Positions 25,053 to 36,676 of a stretch of DNA of 58,450 nucleotides are shown one piece after another. The stretch lies in assembly GCA_937864465.1 (NCBI GenBank), contig CALMJU010000058.1, forward strand, positions 1 to 58,450, given 5' to 3'. Position numbers and translations under genes: made by a program. Each line of letters starts with the position of its first letter. Positions within the stretch are counted from its first letter, which is position 1. The notes beneath the pieces are model-generated. The model did not search any database and was not told the origin of the DNA. It was given only the letters and a program-made list of their open reading frames with translations. This stretch comes from an uncultured Acidobacteriota bacterium (GTDB lineage Bacteria; Acidobacteriota; Polarisedimenticolia; Polarisedimenticolales; JAIQFR01).

Positions 25053-26336
25053 ATGCCGGCCGCGGGTCCCGGGTATCGTGCGCCGACGAGCCGGCGCCGG
25101 CGCGGAACCGGCGGCCCGGAGCGTCGCTCGGGGGTTCTCTTGCCCGGCAACCCGAGTACGGCCTCGAGTCGAAGGCGGGTCGCATGGTGGCTCCTCGCCG
25201 CTTGCTACGCGGCCGTGGCGACCCTCGCAGCCCTGCCCCTCTTCGCCAGGCTGGAACTTCCGGTCCTGCCGGCGGGCTTCGTCTACCTCGCAGGGCTGGC
25301 GGGGGCGACGGCCGCGATCCGCTTCGCGTCCGGAACGCTCCTCTCCCGGCCGCGGGCGGCCGTCGGGATCGCCGTCTTCCTGCTCGTTCTCCTCGGCGCT
25401 GCCGACGCCGCGCTGTACGGGAGGTCGAGGTCCGGCCCCGAGCCGAGCACCGCCCCCGACGCCATGATCGAGCCCGCGAGGAAGCTCCTGGCCGGCGAGT
25501 TCCCGTACTCGGTGGACCTGCGCGAGCACGCCCCGGCCAGCCCCGGGATCGGCTGGGTCGCGCTGAACGCACCGCTGACGCTCGTCGGCTTCGCGCCGCT
25601 GCTGTCGGCGATCTGGCTCGCGGCCGCGGCCGCCGCCCTGGCGCGGCGCGCGCCGCCGGCCGCGGCGGTCTTCGTCGCGCTCAGCCTCGCGAACCTGCAC
25701 TTCCTGCGGCTGAGCTTCGTCGGCCACGACCTCTTCGCCTTCTCGTGCGCCCTGGTCGTCCTGATCGAGCTCCTCGCGGCGGAGGACGGCGCGAGCCCGA
25801 GGCGAATCGCGCTCCTCGCGGTCGCCGCGGGTCTCGTCGCCACGGCGCGCGTCCCCTTCGCGCTGGCGCCCGCGATCCTGGCGTTCCTCGTCTTCCGCCG
25901 CGACCGGAGGGCGGGCGCATGGTTCGGCCTCGTCTCCCTCGGGACCGCGGCCCTGCTGCACGGGGCGATGATCCTCTGGGCGCGGGCGGCCGGGTCCTGG
26001 TATCAGCCGCTCCACGTCTTCGGCCGGGCGGGGCGGTCCGGGTCGGTCCTCCTCCTCGCCGGGGCGGCGGTCTGGCTCGGTGCCTCCCTGGTCGTCCTGC
26101 TCCGCGCGCGGGACGACCGCTTCGCGTGGCATGCCGTCGCGTGGCTCGTCCTCGCGACGCCGTTCGCGACCGTCGGACTCGCCGAACTCGCCGCGTCCCC
26201 GTCGAGGATCGCGGGCTGGGAGGGGGCCAACTACGTCGCCTTCGCGCTGCCGGTCCTCGCCGCGGCCCTGGCGTCGGGGATGGAGGCCGGGGCGGGCGAG
26301 GCGGATCGGGGAGGGATCGGGCCGGATTCCGGGTGA
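25053..26336 (+). CDS. Polytopic membrane protein, possible glycosyltransferase
   Basis: A protein of about 427 residues with a polar N-terminus and 9-11 hydrophobic segments beginning near residue 45. A periplasmic-loop segment AMIEPARKLLAGEFPYSVDL resembles the first-loop region of GT87-like mannosyltransferases, but no decisive motif is present. The start is uncertain: ATG at 25053 has no clear SD and an in-frame TTG at 25140 would also keep all helices. It lies 25 nt upstream of a GT28-type glycosyltransferase, which supports a glycan role. Confidence 0.55.
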   Translation: MPAAGPGYRAPTSRRRRGTGGPERRSGVLLPGNPSTASSRRRVAWWLLAACYAAVATLAALPLFARLELPVLPAGFVYLAGLAGATAAIRFASGTLLSRPRAAVGIAVFLLVLLGAADAALYGRSRSGPEPSTAPDAMIEPARKLLAGEFPYSVDLREHAPASPGIGWVALNAPLTLVGFAPLLSAIWLAAAAAALARRAPPAAAVFVALSLANLHFLRLSFVGHDLFAFSCALVVLIELLAAEDGASPRRIALLAVAAGLVATARVPFALAPAILAFLVFRRDRRAGAWFGLVSLGTAALLHGAMILWARAAGSWYQPLHVFGRAGRSGSVLLLAGAAVWLGASLVVLLRARDDRFAWHAVAWLVLATPFATVGLAELAASPSRIAGWEGANYVAFALPVLAAALASGMEAGAGEADRGGIGPDSG

Positions 26337-26361
26337 CTCCGGCCGGCAAGGAGGTGCGCGC

Positions 26362-27579
26362 ATGGCGGGATCGACGCACGTGCTCTTCATCAGCGGCTCC
26401 ATCGGCCTCGGCCACGTGCTCCGGGACCTGGCGATCGCCCGGGAGATGAGGCGGCAGCGTCCCGGCCTCGCGATCTCCTGGCTGGCGGCGACTCCCGCGG
26501 ACCGCGTCCTGCGGGAGGCGGGGGAGACGGTCCTGCCCGACTGCGCGGATCTGGCGGACGCGAACGCGGTCGCGGAGCGCGCCGCGGACGGATCGCGGCT
26601 GAGCCTGATCCGCTACGGCTTCTCCGCGGCGAGAACCTGGGCCCGCAACATGGCGGTCCTGCGGCGGGTGACTTCCCGCGAGCGCTTCGATCTCGTCCTG
26701 GGCGACGAGACGTACGACGTGACCCTCGCCCTCAAGAAGAATCCTTCCCTCAAGAAGTTCCCGTACGCGACGATCTACGACTTCGTCGGATTCCACGCGA
26801 TGTCGTCGAGCCCCCTGGAGCGGCTGGGCGTCTGGTTCTGGAACCATGCATGGTCGAAGGGGGCGGACCGCGCGTCCGAGTACGTGGACCTGAGCCTGTT
26901 CATCGGCGAGGAGGAGGACGTCCCGGACGAGCGGTTCGGGCCGCTGCTCCCCAACCGGAGGGACTGGGCCCGGAAGCGGTGCCGGTTCGTCGGGCACGTG
27001 CTGCCGTTCGACCCGGCCGATTGCGCCGACCGGCCGGCGGTCCGGGAGCGGCTCGGCTACGGGCCGGAGCCCCTCGTCATCGGCGCGATCGGCGGCACTG
27101 CGATCGGGAAAGAGTTGCTGGAGCTGTGCGGGCGAGCCTTCCCGATCCTTCGCGGCTCGGCCCCGAAGCTCCGCATGGTCCTGGTCTGCGGACCGCGACT
27201 CGACCCGGCCTCGGTCGCCGTGCCCTCCGGAGTGGAAGTCCGCGGATACGTCCCGGCGCTCCACGAGCACTTCGCGGCATGCGATCTCGCGGTCGTTCAG
27301 GGGGGCGGGACGACGACGATCGAGCTGATGGTCCTGAGGCGCCCGTTCCTGTACTTTCCCCTCGAGGGCCACTGCGAGCAGGAGGTCTCGGTCGCGGGCC
27401 GCCTCGCCCGGCACGGAGCCGGCGTGAGGATGTCCCTGTCCCGCACGACCCCCGAAGATCTCGCGGCCGCGGTGATCGCGCACCTCGGCCGGGAGCCGGC
27501 CTATCCGCAGGTCGCGGCGCGCGGCGCCGAGACGGCGGCACGCCTCGTCCTGGAGCTCGCCGACCGGAGCCGGGGCTGA
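26362..27579 (+). CDS. GT28/MurG-like glycosyltransferase
   Basis: A 405-residue cytoplasmic GT-B fold enzyme. The N-terminal domain starts with LFISGSIGLGHVLRDLAIA, the Gly/His loop of MurG- and UGT-like enzymes. The C-terminal domain has IGAIGGTAIGKELLEL, then VQGGGTTTIELMVLRRPFLYFPLEGHCEQE, the nucleotide-sugar binding segment with the conserved Gly-Gly and Glu. AAGGAGG is positioned just before the ATG. It follows the membrane protein at 25053. Donor and acceptor are unknown; this is not MurG itself because the MurG signature is incomplete. Confidence 0.82.
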   Translation: MAGSTHVLFISGSIGLGHVLRDLAIAREMRRQRPGLAISWLAATPADRVLREAGETVLPDCADLADANAVAERAADGSRLSLIRYGFSAARTWARNMAVLRRVTSRERFDLVLGDETYDVTLALKKNPSLKKFPYATIYDFVGFHAMSSSPLERLGVWFWNHAWSKGADRASEYVDLSLFIGEEEDVPDERFGPLLPNRRDWARKRCRFVGHVLPFDPADCADRPAVRERLGYGPEPLVIGAIGGTAIGKELLELCGRAFPILRGSAPKLRMVLVCGPRLDPASVAVPSGVEVRGYVPALHEHFAACDLAVVQGGGTTTIELMVLRRPFLYFPLEGHCEQEVSVAGRLARHGAGVRMSLSRTTPEDLAAAVIAHLGREPAYPQVAARGAETAARLVLELADRSRG

Positions 27580-27580
27580 G

Positions 27581-27601
27581 ATTCGGTTGCCGTCCCCGAT
27601 T
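27581..27601 (+). repeat. Dispersed REP-like repeat unit (copy 1)
   Basis: ATTCGGTTGCCGTCCCCGAT occupies the 21-nt gap between two convergent genes and runs into the stop codon of the DUF1579 gene. The same core is found at 32444, 41726, 54410 and 55406. Confidence 0.6.
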
Positions 27602-28218
27602 CACTTCCGGCGGTACACCGACTCCATCGACCGGAATTCCTTGCCGTCCGGCGTCGTGTCGAACATCTCGGATCGGAAGGTGTTCGCGTCGATCCGGGTC
27701 TCGGTGCCGCGGATCTTCTTGTACTTTCCGGTCGCCAGATCGGGAGCCTCGGAGACGGACGTCAGGACGCCGGTCGCCGGGTCCAGGGTCGCCTCGCCGG
27801 TGAAGATCGACGTCCCCATGCTGTCCATCCAGGCGTACACGAACTTCTTCTTGAGGTTGTCGAATCCGGTGTAGCCGAGCCCCTCGAACGCCCCTCCGTC
27901 GAACGTCGCCGTCGTCCGGTCCTCGAGGAATCGGCCGCCGAGGATCATCCGGTACTCGGCGGTCCCCTCGAAGATCTGCGGCTCGGAGTCGGGGGTCGCC
28001 CAGACCTTCACGCGCGCCGTCCAGGTCCCCACCCTCTCGGCGAGCCACGCGTGCTCGGCGCCCGGGGTCGTGAACGCGCTCCACTTCTCGACCAGCGCCC
28101 GCTCCTCGGGGCTCATCGCGGGCGGCTCCCGGCTCTCCTGAGCGCCGGCGATCGCCGCGCACAACGATAGCGCCGCCAGGGCCGCGACGAGCGTCCGAAC
28201 CTTTCTCCGCAGCTTCAC
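27601..28218 (-). CDS. DUF1579 exported protein
   Basis: A 205-residue exported protein with signal peptide (about 1-26). The rest is a lipocalin-like DUF1579 domain: ERVGTWTARVKVWATPDSEP, then GRFLEDRTTATFDG, FEGLGYTGFDNLKKKFVYAWMD and GTSIFTGEATLD. The function of the family is unknown. The start is a GTG at 28218 with GAGGAGG upstream. The stop codon is within a dispersed repeat. Convergent with the glycosyltransferase. Confidence 0.82.
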   Translation of the reverse strand: MKLRRKVRTLVAALAALSLCAAIAGAQESREPPAMSPEERALVEKWSAFTTPGAEHAWLAERVGTWTARVKVWATPDSEPQIFEGTAEYRMILGGRFLEDRTTATFDGGAFEGLGYTGFDNLKKKFVYAWMDSMGTSIFTGEATLDPATGVLTSVSEAPDLATGKYKKIRGTETRIDANTFRSEMFDTTPDGKEFRSMESVYRRK

Positions 28219-28397
28219 GGGTCTCCTCCTCTTCTGCCCCGGGACCTTCGGGGCGGCGCGAGAATCGTCGGATGGAGCCGGTCACGATTGTCGAGGTTCC
28301 TTCGCGGTCTCGTCAACGCCGTAGTACCATGCCTGCCCTTTCCCCGCCTCCCGCGCCGGATTTCGGGGGCGCCGCGGGCAGGCAGGAGGCCTCGCAG

Positions 28398-30542
28398 ATG
28401 TCGAAGTCGATGTGGCTCGCCGTCCTCGTCTCTCTCTTCGTGCCCCTCCTCTCGGCCGCCCCGCCCGCCCAGGCCAAGGGGGCCAAGGGCTCGAACCCGC
28501 TCCTCGAGGAATGGACGACGCCGTTCGGCGTGCCGCCGTTCGGCGAGATCCGGGAGGAGCACTACCTCCCGGCCTTCGAGGAGGCGATCGCGAGGCAGCG
28601 GGCCGAGGTCCGGGCGATCGCGGGGAGCAAGGAGGCGCCGACGTTCGGGAACACGATCGAGGCGCTCGAGCGCTCGGGGCAGCTGCGGGACCGGGTGTCC
28701 GCGGTCTTCTACGGCCTCCTCTCCGCCGAGACGAACGACGAGCACCAGGAGACCGCGAAGCGGGTCGCGCCGATGCTCTCCGCGCTCTCCGACGACATCC
28801 TGCTCGACCCGAGGCTCTTCGCGCGCGTCCGGGCGGTGTACGAGAAGCGCGAGACGCTCGATCTCGATCCCGAGCGGCGGATGCTCTTGAAGGAGACCTA
28901 CCAGGACTTCGTGCGCGGAGGCGCCAACCTGGACAAGAAGGGGAAGAAGAAGCTCCGGGAGATCCACTCGGAGCTGGCGCTGCTCGGCGTGAAGTTCAGC
29001 GACAACGTCCTCGGGGACACGAACGCGTACCGGCTCGTCCTCGAGAAGGCCGAGGACCTCGCGGGGCTCCCGGAGTCGGTCGTCGCGGGGGCGGCCGACG
29101 CGGCCAAGGCGGCAGGCCTCGAGGGGAAGTGGGTCTTCACGCTCCAGGCCCCGAGCCTCTGGCCCTTCCTCCAGTACGCGGACAACCGCGAGCTGAGGCG
29201 CCGGATACTCACGGCCTACGTCACGCGGGGCGCCCACGGCGACGAGCGCGACAACCGGGAGATCGTGTCGAGGATCGCCTCGCTCCGCGCCGAGAAGGCG
29301 CGCCTCCTGGGGTACCCGACCTACGCCCACTTCGTGCTCGAGAAGAACATGGCGAAGACGCCCGACGGGGTCTACGGGCTCCTCCGGCAGCTCTGGACGC
29401 CGGCGCTTCAGGCGGCGAAGAAGGAGGCCGACGACCTCCGGACGATGATCCGGAAGGAGGGGGGCGACTTCGCGCTGGAGCCCTGGGACTGGCGCTACTA
29501 CACGGAGAAGCTCCGGAAGGAGCGGTACGACATCGACGACCAGGCGATCCGGCCGTACTTCGAGCTCGAGCGGGTGCGGGACGGCGCCTTCCGGCTCGCG
29601 ACGCGGCTCTTCGGCATCTCGTTCACGGAGCGGAAGGACGTTCCGACCTACCACCCCGAGGTGCGCGCGTTCGAGGTGCGCGACGCCGACGGATCGCACC
29701 TGGGCGTCCTCCTCGTGGACTACCACCCGCGGCCCGGCAAGCGCGGAGGGGCTTGGAGCGGACGGTACCGCGACCAGTGGATCGAGGACGGGAAGAACGT
29801 GAGGCCGGTAGTCAACAACGTGGGGAACTTCTCGCGGCCGGCGGGGGGAAAGCCGGCGCTCCTCTCCCTCGAGGAGGTCGAGACCCTCTTCCACGAGTTC
29901 GGCCACGGCCTGCACTCGCTGCTGTCGGACTGCCGGTACCGGAACCTCTCGGGTACCTCGGTGCCGCGCGACTTCGTGGAGCTTCCCTCGCAGATCATGG
30001 AGAACTGGGTCCTCGAGCCCGAGTTCCTCAAGATCTACGCGAGGCACTACGAGACCGGCGAGCCGATCCCCGACGAGCTGGTCGCGAAGATACGGCAGGC
30101 CCGCCGGTTCAACGAGGGGTTCGCGACGACCGAGTACCTCGCCGCCTCGTTCCTCGACATGGACTGGCACGGTCTCGGGGGGCCCGAGCCCCGCGGGGCG
30201 GACGCGTTCGAGAGCGCTTCCCTGGGGAAGATCGGCCTGATCCCCGAGATCGTGGTGCGCTACCGGAGCCCCTACTTCAACCACATCTTCGGCGGGGGGT
30301 ACGCCGCGGGCTACTACAGCTACGTCTGGAGCGAGGTGCTGGACGCGGACGCCTTCGAGGCGTTCCGGGAGAAGGGGATCTTCGACGAGAAGACCGCGCG
30401 GTCGTTCCGCGAGAACGTGCTGGAGCGGGGCGGGAGCGAGGATCCGATGGTCCTCTACAAGCGCTTCCGCGGCCGCGAGCCGAGCGTCGAGCCCCTCCTC
30501 GAGCGCCGCGGCCTGATCTCGGAGAAGCCGGCGGAGAACTGA
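28398..30542 (+). CDS. M3-family oligopeptidase (Dcp/OpdA-like), exported
   Basis: A 714-residue zinc metallopeptidase that cleaves short peptides. The ATG at 28398 is chosen: AGGAGG is 8 nt upstream and a signal peptide follows (about 5-22). The catalytic motif [14 protein letters not shown] (HExxH) is in the C-terminal half, with the third ligand Glu in LPSQIMENW about 30 residues on. The length is typical of peptidyl-dipeptidase Dcp. The signal peptide implies a periplasmic location. In-frame codons extend upstream to 28272 but lack an SD. It is followed by typA after 103 nt. Confidence 0.9.
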   Translation: MSKSMWLAVLVSLFVPLLSAAPPAQAKGAKGSNPLLEEWTTPFGVPPFGEIREEHYLPAFEEAIARQRAEVRAIAGSKEAPTFGNTIEALERSGQLRDRVSAVFYGLLSAETNDEHQETAKRVAPMLSALSDDILLDPRLFARVRAVYEKRETLDLDPERRMLLKETYQDFVRGGANLDKKGKKKLREIHSELALLGVKFSDNVLGDTNAYRLVLEKAEDLAGLPESVVAGAADAAKAAGLEGKWVFTLQAPSLWPFLQYADNRELRRRILTAYVTRGAHGDERDNREIVSRIASLRAEKARLLGYPTYAHFVLEKNMAKTPDGVYGLLRQLWTPALQAAKKEADDLRTMIRKEGGDFALEPWDWRYYTEKLRKERYDIDDQAIRPYFELERVRDGAFRLATRLFGISFTERKDVPTYHPEVRAFEVRDADGSHLGVLLVDYHPRPGKRGGAWSGRYRDQWIEDGKNVRPVVNNVGNFSRPAGGKPALLSLEEVETLFHEFGHGLHSLLSDCRYRNLSGTSVPRDFVELPSQIMENWVLEPEFLKIYARHYETGEPIPDELVAKIRQARRFNEGFATTEYLAASFLDMDWHGLGGPEPRGADAFESASLGKIGLIPEIVVRYRSPYFNHIFGGGYAAGYYSYVWSEVLDADAFEAFREKGIFDEKTARSFRENVLERGGSEDPMVLYKRFRGREPSVEPLLERRGLISEKPAEN

Positions 30543-30645
30543 GCGCATCCGGCGACGGCCGCCGGAGCTCGCCGCGGGGCGCCAGCCGCCCGGATTCGGA
30601 CGGGAGGGCGGGAGCCCCGCGCGATTCCTCGACACCGGAGAAACG

Positions 30646-32442
30646 ATGCAGCTCCGGAACGTAGCCATCGTCGCCCACGTGGACCACGGGAAGACGACGC
30701 TCGTGGACGCGCTCCTCTGGCAGAGCGGCGTCTTCCGGGCCAACCAGGACGTTCGCACCCGCGTCCTCGACTCGAACGAGCTGGAGCGGGAGCGAGGGAT
30801 CACGATCCTCGCGAAGAACACGGCCGTGTACTACGGCGAGACGAAGATCAACATCGTGGACACGCCCGGGCACAGCGACTTCGGCGGAGAGGTCGAGCGC
30901 GCGCTCAAGATGGTGGACGGCGTGATGCTTCTCGTGGACGCGTCCGAGGGCCCCCTTCCGCAGACCCGCTACGTCCTCCGGAAGGCGCTCGAGGCCGGGC
31001 TTCCGTCGGTCGTCGTCGTGAACAAGATCGACCGGCACGACGCGCGGCCCGCCGAGGTCCTCAACGAGATCTACGACCTCTTCATCGACCTCGACGCCAG
31101 CGAGGAGCAGCTCGAATTCCCGGTTCTCTACACGAACGCCAAGGCGGGAACGTGCCGCACGGATCCGGACGGCGAGGACGGCGACATGCGCCCCCTGCTC
31201 GACGCGCTGGTGGCCGACATCCCGACGCCCGGCGGCGACGGCGCGGGGACGCTCCAGCTCCTGATCGCCAACCTCGATTGGTCCGACTACCTCGGCAGGA
31301 TGGCGATCGGGCGCATTTTCTCGGGGACGGCGCGCCGCGGCGAGACCGTCGCGGTGCTCCGGCGCGACGGCCCCGCGTTCACGACGAAGATCACGAAGCT
31401 CTTCACGTTCGACGGGCTCGACCGCGTGGACGTGGAAGAAGCGCAGTGCGGGGAGATCGTCGCGGTCGCGGGCGTCGAGGGGATCTCGATCGGCGATACG
31501 ATCACCGACGCCTCGAGGCCCGCGGCCCTCCCCCCGCTCCACATCGACGAGCCCACCCTGTCCATGATCTTCTCGGTCAACACGTCTCCGTTCGCGGGGC
31601 GCGAAGGGCGCTGGGTCACCACCCGGAACATCAAGGAGCGGCTCGAGAAGGAGCTGCTCACGAACGTGTCGATCCGTGTCGAGCCGACCGACTCCTCCGA
31701 CGCGTTCCTCGTCGTGGGGCGCGGCGAGCTGCAGCTCGCGATCCTGATCGAGACGATGCGGCGCGAGGGGTTCGAGCTCGGCGTCGGGAACCCCGAGGTG
31801 CTGACCCGCGAGGAGAACGGGATCCGGACGGAGCCGGTCGAGTCGTTCGTGGTGGACCTGCCCGAGGCGTTCATGGGAGTCGCGATGGAGAAGCTCGCGA
31901 TGCGCAGGGGCAAGATGATCCGCATGGTCAACCACGGATCGGGCCGGGCGCGGCTCGAGTTCCGCGTCCCGACCCGCGGCCTCATCGGCATCCGCTCCGA
32001 GCTGCTCACCGACACGCGCGGAACCGCCGTGATGAACCGGATCTTCGAAGGCTTCGCGCCGTGGCACGAGGACATCGTCCGCCGGACGACCGGGGCCATC
32101 GTCGCCGACCGGGCCGGCTCCGCCACCGCCTACGCGCTCTCCCATCTCGAGGACCGCGGCGAGCTGTTCGTGGGCCCCGGCGAGGCGGTCTACGCGGGGA
32201 GGATCGTGGGCGAGAACTCGCGCCCCGAGGACATCCAGGTCAACGTCTGCCGGACCAAGAAACTGACGAACATGCGGGCCTCGACGGCCGACGAGGGGAT
32301 CCGGCTCACCCCGCACCGCATTCTCAACCTGGAGCAGGCGATCGAGTTCATCGGCGCCGACGAGACCGTCGAGGTGACGCCCGCGGCGATCCGCCTCCGC
32401 AAGAAGGCGGTCCAGGCCGCCAGGCGGGCGACCCGGAAGTAG
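30646..32442 (+). CDS. typA: Translational GTPase TypA/BipA
   Basis: A 598-residue ribosome-associated GTPase of the EF-G family that supports ribosome assembly and stress growth. G1 [10 protein letters not shown] (about 8-17), switch region [13 protein letters not shown]3 [15 protein letters not shown]4 NKIDR. C-terminal hallmark segments are [18 protein letters not shown] and LTNMRAS. Length is normal (about 600 aa). It begins a run of RNA and translation genes (S1 protein, RhlE, YaiI). Confidence 0.97.
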   Translation: MQLRNVAIVAHVDHGKTTLVDALLWQSGVFRANQDVRTRVLDSNELERERGITILAKNTAVYYGETKINIVDTPGHSDFGGEVERALKMVDGVMLLVDASEGPLPQTRYVLRKALEAGLPSVVVVNKIDRHDARPAEVLNEIYDLFIDLDASEEQLEFPVLYTNAKAGTCRTDPDGEDGDMRPLLDALVADIPTPGGDGAGTLQLLIANLDWSDYLGRMAIGRIFSGTARRGETVAVLRRDGPAFTTKITKLFTFDGLDRVDVEEAQCGEIVAVAGVEGISIGDTITDASRPAALPPLHIDEPTLSMIFSVNTSPFAGREGRWVTTRNIKERLEKELLTNVSIRVEPTDSSDAFLVVGRGELQLAILIETMRREGFELGVGNPEVLTREENGIRTEPVESFVVDLPEAFMGVAMEKLAMRRGKMIRMVNHGSGRARLEFRVPTRGLIGIRSELLTDTRGTAVMNRIFEGFAPWHEDIVRRTTGAIVADRAGSATAYALSHLEDRGELFVGPGEAVYAGRIVGENSRPEDIQVNVCRTKKLTNMRASTADEGIRLTPHRILNLEQAIEFIGADETVEVTPAAIRLRKKAVQAARRATRK

Positions 32443-32443
32443 G

Positions 32444-32517
32444 AAATCGGGGGGAGCTGAGATACGTTTTGCCTCGGGACGCGACCGGGCCGAACCGAGA
32501 CGCGGTCGCCGTCCCCG
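32444..32517 (+). repeat. Dispersed REP-like repeat unit (copy 2, diverged)
   Basis: AAATCGGGGGGAGCTGAGATACG begins at 32444, right after the typA stop, and GGTCGCCGTCCCCGA ends the unit. The ends resemble those of the other copies, the middle differs. It lies in front of the S1-domain gene and includes the earliest in-frame TTG of that gene. Confidence 0.45.
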
Positions 32518-32531
32518 AACCGGAGCTTCCA

Positions 32532-34004
32532 GTGCGCCAAGGCGACGAGCCCTTCGACCCGGACGAGCCCGATCCCGACGGGGACTTCGCCTCGATGCTC
32601 GAGGCGTCCCTCAAGCCCCGCGCGTTCGACGAGGGACAGAGCGTCGAGGGGACCGTCGTTTCCATCGCGGACGACGTGGCCTTCGTGGACGTCGGGGGGA
32701 AGGGGGAGGCGGTCATCGACCTCGAGGAGCTGCGCGGCGAGGACGGCGCCCTCGAGGTCGAGGTCGGGGGCCGGGTCACGGCGATCGTCGTCTCGACGGC
32801 GGGCGGCCTCAAGCTGTCCCGCAGGCTCGCGCGGGGCGCGGCCCTCAGGGAGCAGCTCCACGACGCCTTCCGCGCCGGCCTGCCCGTCGAGGGGCGGGTC
32901 GAGCGGGCGATCAAGGGAGGCTACGAGGTCAAGATCGCGGGCCAGCGGGCCTTCTGCCCGATCTCGCAGATCGACATGGCGTACACCGCGGACCCGGCGG
33001 CGCACGAGGGGAAGGTCTACCCGTTCCGGATCCAGGAGTACCGGGAGGGGGGGAAGAACCTCGTCGTCTCGCGGCGCGCCCTCCTCGAGGAGGAGGCGCG
33101 CGAGAAGGCCGAGGAGGTGCGGCTCTCGATCGTCCCGGGAGCCGTGCTGCGCGGGCGGGTCGTGTCGGTCCGCGAATACGGCGCCTTCGTCGATCTCGGC
33201 GCCAACGTCCAGGGGCTGCTGCACGTGTCGGAGATGAGCTGGTCGCGCGTGGAGAACCCCGGCGACTTCGTGAAGCCGGGGGACGAGATCGAGGTCCAGG
33301 TCCTGCGCGTGGACGAGGCGAAGGGACAGATCGCCCTGGGGACGAAGCAGCTCCGGGACGACCCGTGGTCGAAGGCGGAGGAGACCTTCTCCGTCGGCCA
33401 GGTCCGGGAGGGGCGAGTCACCCGCCTCATGCACTTCGGCGCGTTCGTCGAGATCGCCCCCGGCATCGAGGCGCTGGCGCACGTCTCGACGTTCCCGCCG
33501 ACCGGCACCTCGGACGGGTGGAAGGCCTCCGTGCCCCCCGGCACGACCGGGGCCTTCGAGATCCTGAGCGTGGATGCCGCGAGGAAGCGGATCGGCGTCG
33601 CTCTCGTCGAGGCAGGATCCTCGCGCGCGGAGGGAGCCGCGGCGAAGCCCGGGATCGCTCCGGGGGCGCGCCTCCGGGGCAAGGTCGAGCGGCACGAGAG
33701 ATTCGGCGTGTTCGTGTTCCTCGCGCCCGGCCGCACCGGCCTCGTCCCGCTCGAGGAGACCGGCGTCGAGAAGGAGGCCGACCTCAGGAGCGCCTTCCCC
33801 GTGGGCGGCGAGGTCGAGGTGATCGTCCTCGACGTCGACCCGGACGGCCGCAGGATCCGCCTGAGCCGCAAGGCGGTGCTCCAGGAGCAGGAGAAGAGCG
33901 AGGCGCGCGAATACGCGGACCGGCAGGGCGGTCCCGGGCGGGCGGAGGGCTTCGGCTCCCTCGCCGACAAGCTCAAGGACGCGCTCCGGCAGCGGAACGA
34001 GTGA
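32532..34004 (+). CDS. Ribosomal protein S1-like protein with five S1 domains
   Basis: A 490-residue RNA-binding protein. Five S1/OB repeats are recognisable: GTVVSIADDVAFVDVGGKGE; GRVERAIKGGYEVKIAGQRAF; GRVVSVREYGAFVDLGANVQ; GRVTRLMHFGAFVEIAPGIE; GKVERHERFGVFVFLAPGRT. Repeats 3 and 4 are the most canonical. The GTG at 32532 is preferred: GGAG is 6 nt upstream, the acidic lead-in DEPDPDGDFASML resembles relatives, and the earlier TTG (32469) falls in a repeat. It may aid mRNA binding or act with the neighbouring helicase. It is probably not the sole ribosomal S1, which usually has four or six domains. Confidence 0.85.
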   Translation: MRQGDEPFDPDEPDPDGDFASMLEASLKPRAFDEGQSVEGTVVSIADDVAFVDVGGKGEAVIDLEELRGEDGALEVEVGGRVTAIVVSTAGGLKLSRRLARGAALREQLHDAFRAGLPVEGRVERAIKGGYEVKIAGQRAFCPISQIDMAYTADPAAHEGKVYPFRIQEYREGGKNLVVSRRALLEEEAREKAEEVRLSIVPGAVLRGRVVSVREYGAFVDLGANVQGLLHVSEMSWSRVENPGDFVKPGDEIEVQVLRVDEAKGQIALGTKQLRDDPWSKAEETFSVGQVREGRVTRLMHFGAFVEIAPGIEALAHVSTFPPTGTSDGWKASVPPGTTGAFEILSVDAARKRIGVALVEAGSSRAEGAAAKPGIAPGARLRGKVERHERFGVFVFLAPGRTGLVPLEETGVEKEADLRSAFPVGGEVEVIVLDVDPDGRRIRLSRKAVLQEQEKSEAREYADRQGGPGRAEGFGSLADKLKDALRQRNE

Positions 34005-34039
34005 GGCGCGCTCGGGCCGCCTCCGGAAAGGACTCCTTC

Positions 34040-35380
<1,341 letters not shown>

Positions 35381-35405
35381 CACGCTCCCGGTGCGAGGGC
35401 TTCCG

Positions 35406-35864
35406 ATGCCCGACGTCTACGTGGACGGCGACGCCTGCCCGGTCAAGGAGGAGGTCGCCCGCGTTGCGCTCCGCCACGACCTGAAGGTGTTCGTCGTGTC
35501 GCACGGCAGGCTGAGCGTCCCGTCCCGCGGCCGCGTCGAGCACGTCCGGGTGCGGCAAGGGTTCGACGCCGCCGACGACTGGATCGCGGCCCGCGCCCAG
35601 GCATGCGACATCGTCGTGACCGCGGATCTGCTCCTGGCGGACCGGTGCCTGAAGCGGGGCGCGCGGGTGCTCGCGCCGGACGGCCGCGTGCTCGACGAGA
35701 ACTCGATCGGCGAGGCGCTGGCGGGACGGGAGATCCGGGAGCATCTCCGCCAGATGGGGGAGATCGCCGGCGGTCCGGCCCCCTTCACGCGGGCCGACCG
35801 ATCGAGGTTCCTCGCGCGTCTCGAGGAAGCGGTCCGGGCCGCCCTGCGGGCCCGCGGGCGCTAG
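35406..35864 (+). CDS. YaiI/YqxD family protein (DUF188)
   Basis: A 152-residue protein. The family markers are present: [10 protein letters not shown] (4-13), [21 protein letters not shown], and [15 protein letters not shown] with [14 protein letters not shown]. The fold is PIN-like and the role is not established. The ATG at 35406 aligns with the family start; an in-frame GTG at 35391 adds five residues. It lies 25 nt after the helicase gene and its end overlaps the convergent aquaporin gene by 4 nt. Confidence 0.88.
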   Translation: MPDVYVDGDACPVKEEVARVALRHDLKVFVVSHGRLSVPSRGRVEHVRVRQGFDAADDWIAARAQACDIVVTADLLLADRCLKRGARVLAPDGRVLDENSIGEALAGREIREHLRQMGEIAGGPAPFTRADRSRFLARLEEAVRAALRARGR

Positions 35865-36565
35865 GCCTTCTTCTCCTCCCTCCCGAGCCACCGGTAGGCG
35901 AAGCCCGCGAGGACGGCCCCGGCGAGCGGCGCGACCCAGAAGAGCCAGAGCTGGGCGAGCGCCCACCCCCCGACGAAGATCGCCGGCCCCGTGCTGCGCG
36001 CGGGGTTCACCGACGTGTTCGTCACGGGGATGCTGATCAGGTGGATCAGCGTCAAGCCCAGGCCGATGGCGATCGGCGCGAAGCCCTTGGGAGCCCTCTC
36101 GTCGGTCGAGCCGAGGATGATCACGAGGAACACGAAGGTCATCACCAGCTCGCAGACGAGGGCCGCCGCCAGCGAGTAGCCTCCGGGGGAGTGCGCGCCG
36201 TACCCGTTGGAGGCCATGCCGCCCGCGACGTCGAACCCGGCCTTGCCCGAGGCGATGAAGTAGAGGACGCCGGCCGCGACGATCGCTCCCAGGACCTGCG
36301 CGACGACGTACGCCGGCGCGTCGGCGGCCTTGAACCGCTTCCCGGCGACGAGGCCGACCGTCACCGCGGGGTTCAGGTGGCAGCCGGAGACGTGGCCGAT
36401 GGCGTAGGCCATCGTGAGGACGGTCAGCCCGAATGCGAACGCGACGCCGAGGAGGCCGATCCCGACGTTCGGGAACGCCGCCGCCAGGACCGCGCTCCCG
36501 CACCCTCCGAGCACGAGCCAGAACGTTCCGAGGAACTCCGCGACCGAGCGTTTGCAGAGCGACAT
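35861..36565 (-). CDS. aqpZ: Aquaporin Z (water channel)
   Basis: A 234-residue inner-membrane channel with six helices. The two pore loops show HLNPAVT (about 63-69) and SVNPARS (about 184-190), and the AqpZ-type start [16 protein letters not shown] is present. The Arg after the second NPA marks the narrow water-selective filter. Length is usual for AqpZ (231 aa). GGGGGAG precedes the ATG. No operon partner. Confidence 0.95.
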   Translation of the reverse strand: MSLCKRSVAEFLGTFWLVLGGCGSAVLAAAFPNVGIGLLGVAFAFGLTVLTMAYAIGHVSGCHLNPAVTVGLVAGKRFKAADAPAYVVAQVLGAIVAAGVLYFIASGKAGFDVAGGMASNGYGAHSPGGYSLAAALVCELVMTFVFLVIILGSTDERAPKGFAPIAIGLGLTLIHLISIPVTNTSVNPARSTGPAIFVGGWALAQLWLFWVAPLAGAVLAGFAYRWLGREEKKA

Positions 36566-36676
36566 GTCGTCTCCCCCATGCGCGCCCGAGATGGGTGAAT
36601 CGGAGCCGGGCGCCCGCTTGGCCCCAGCATACTCGCCTTCGCTCGGAGGGGGGGAACGGCCCGGGCGGGCTCCGTC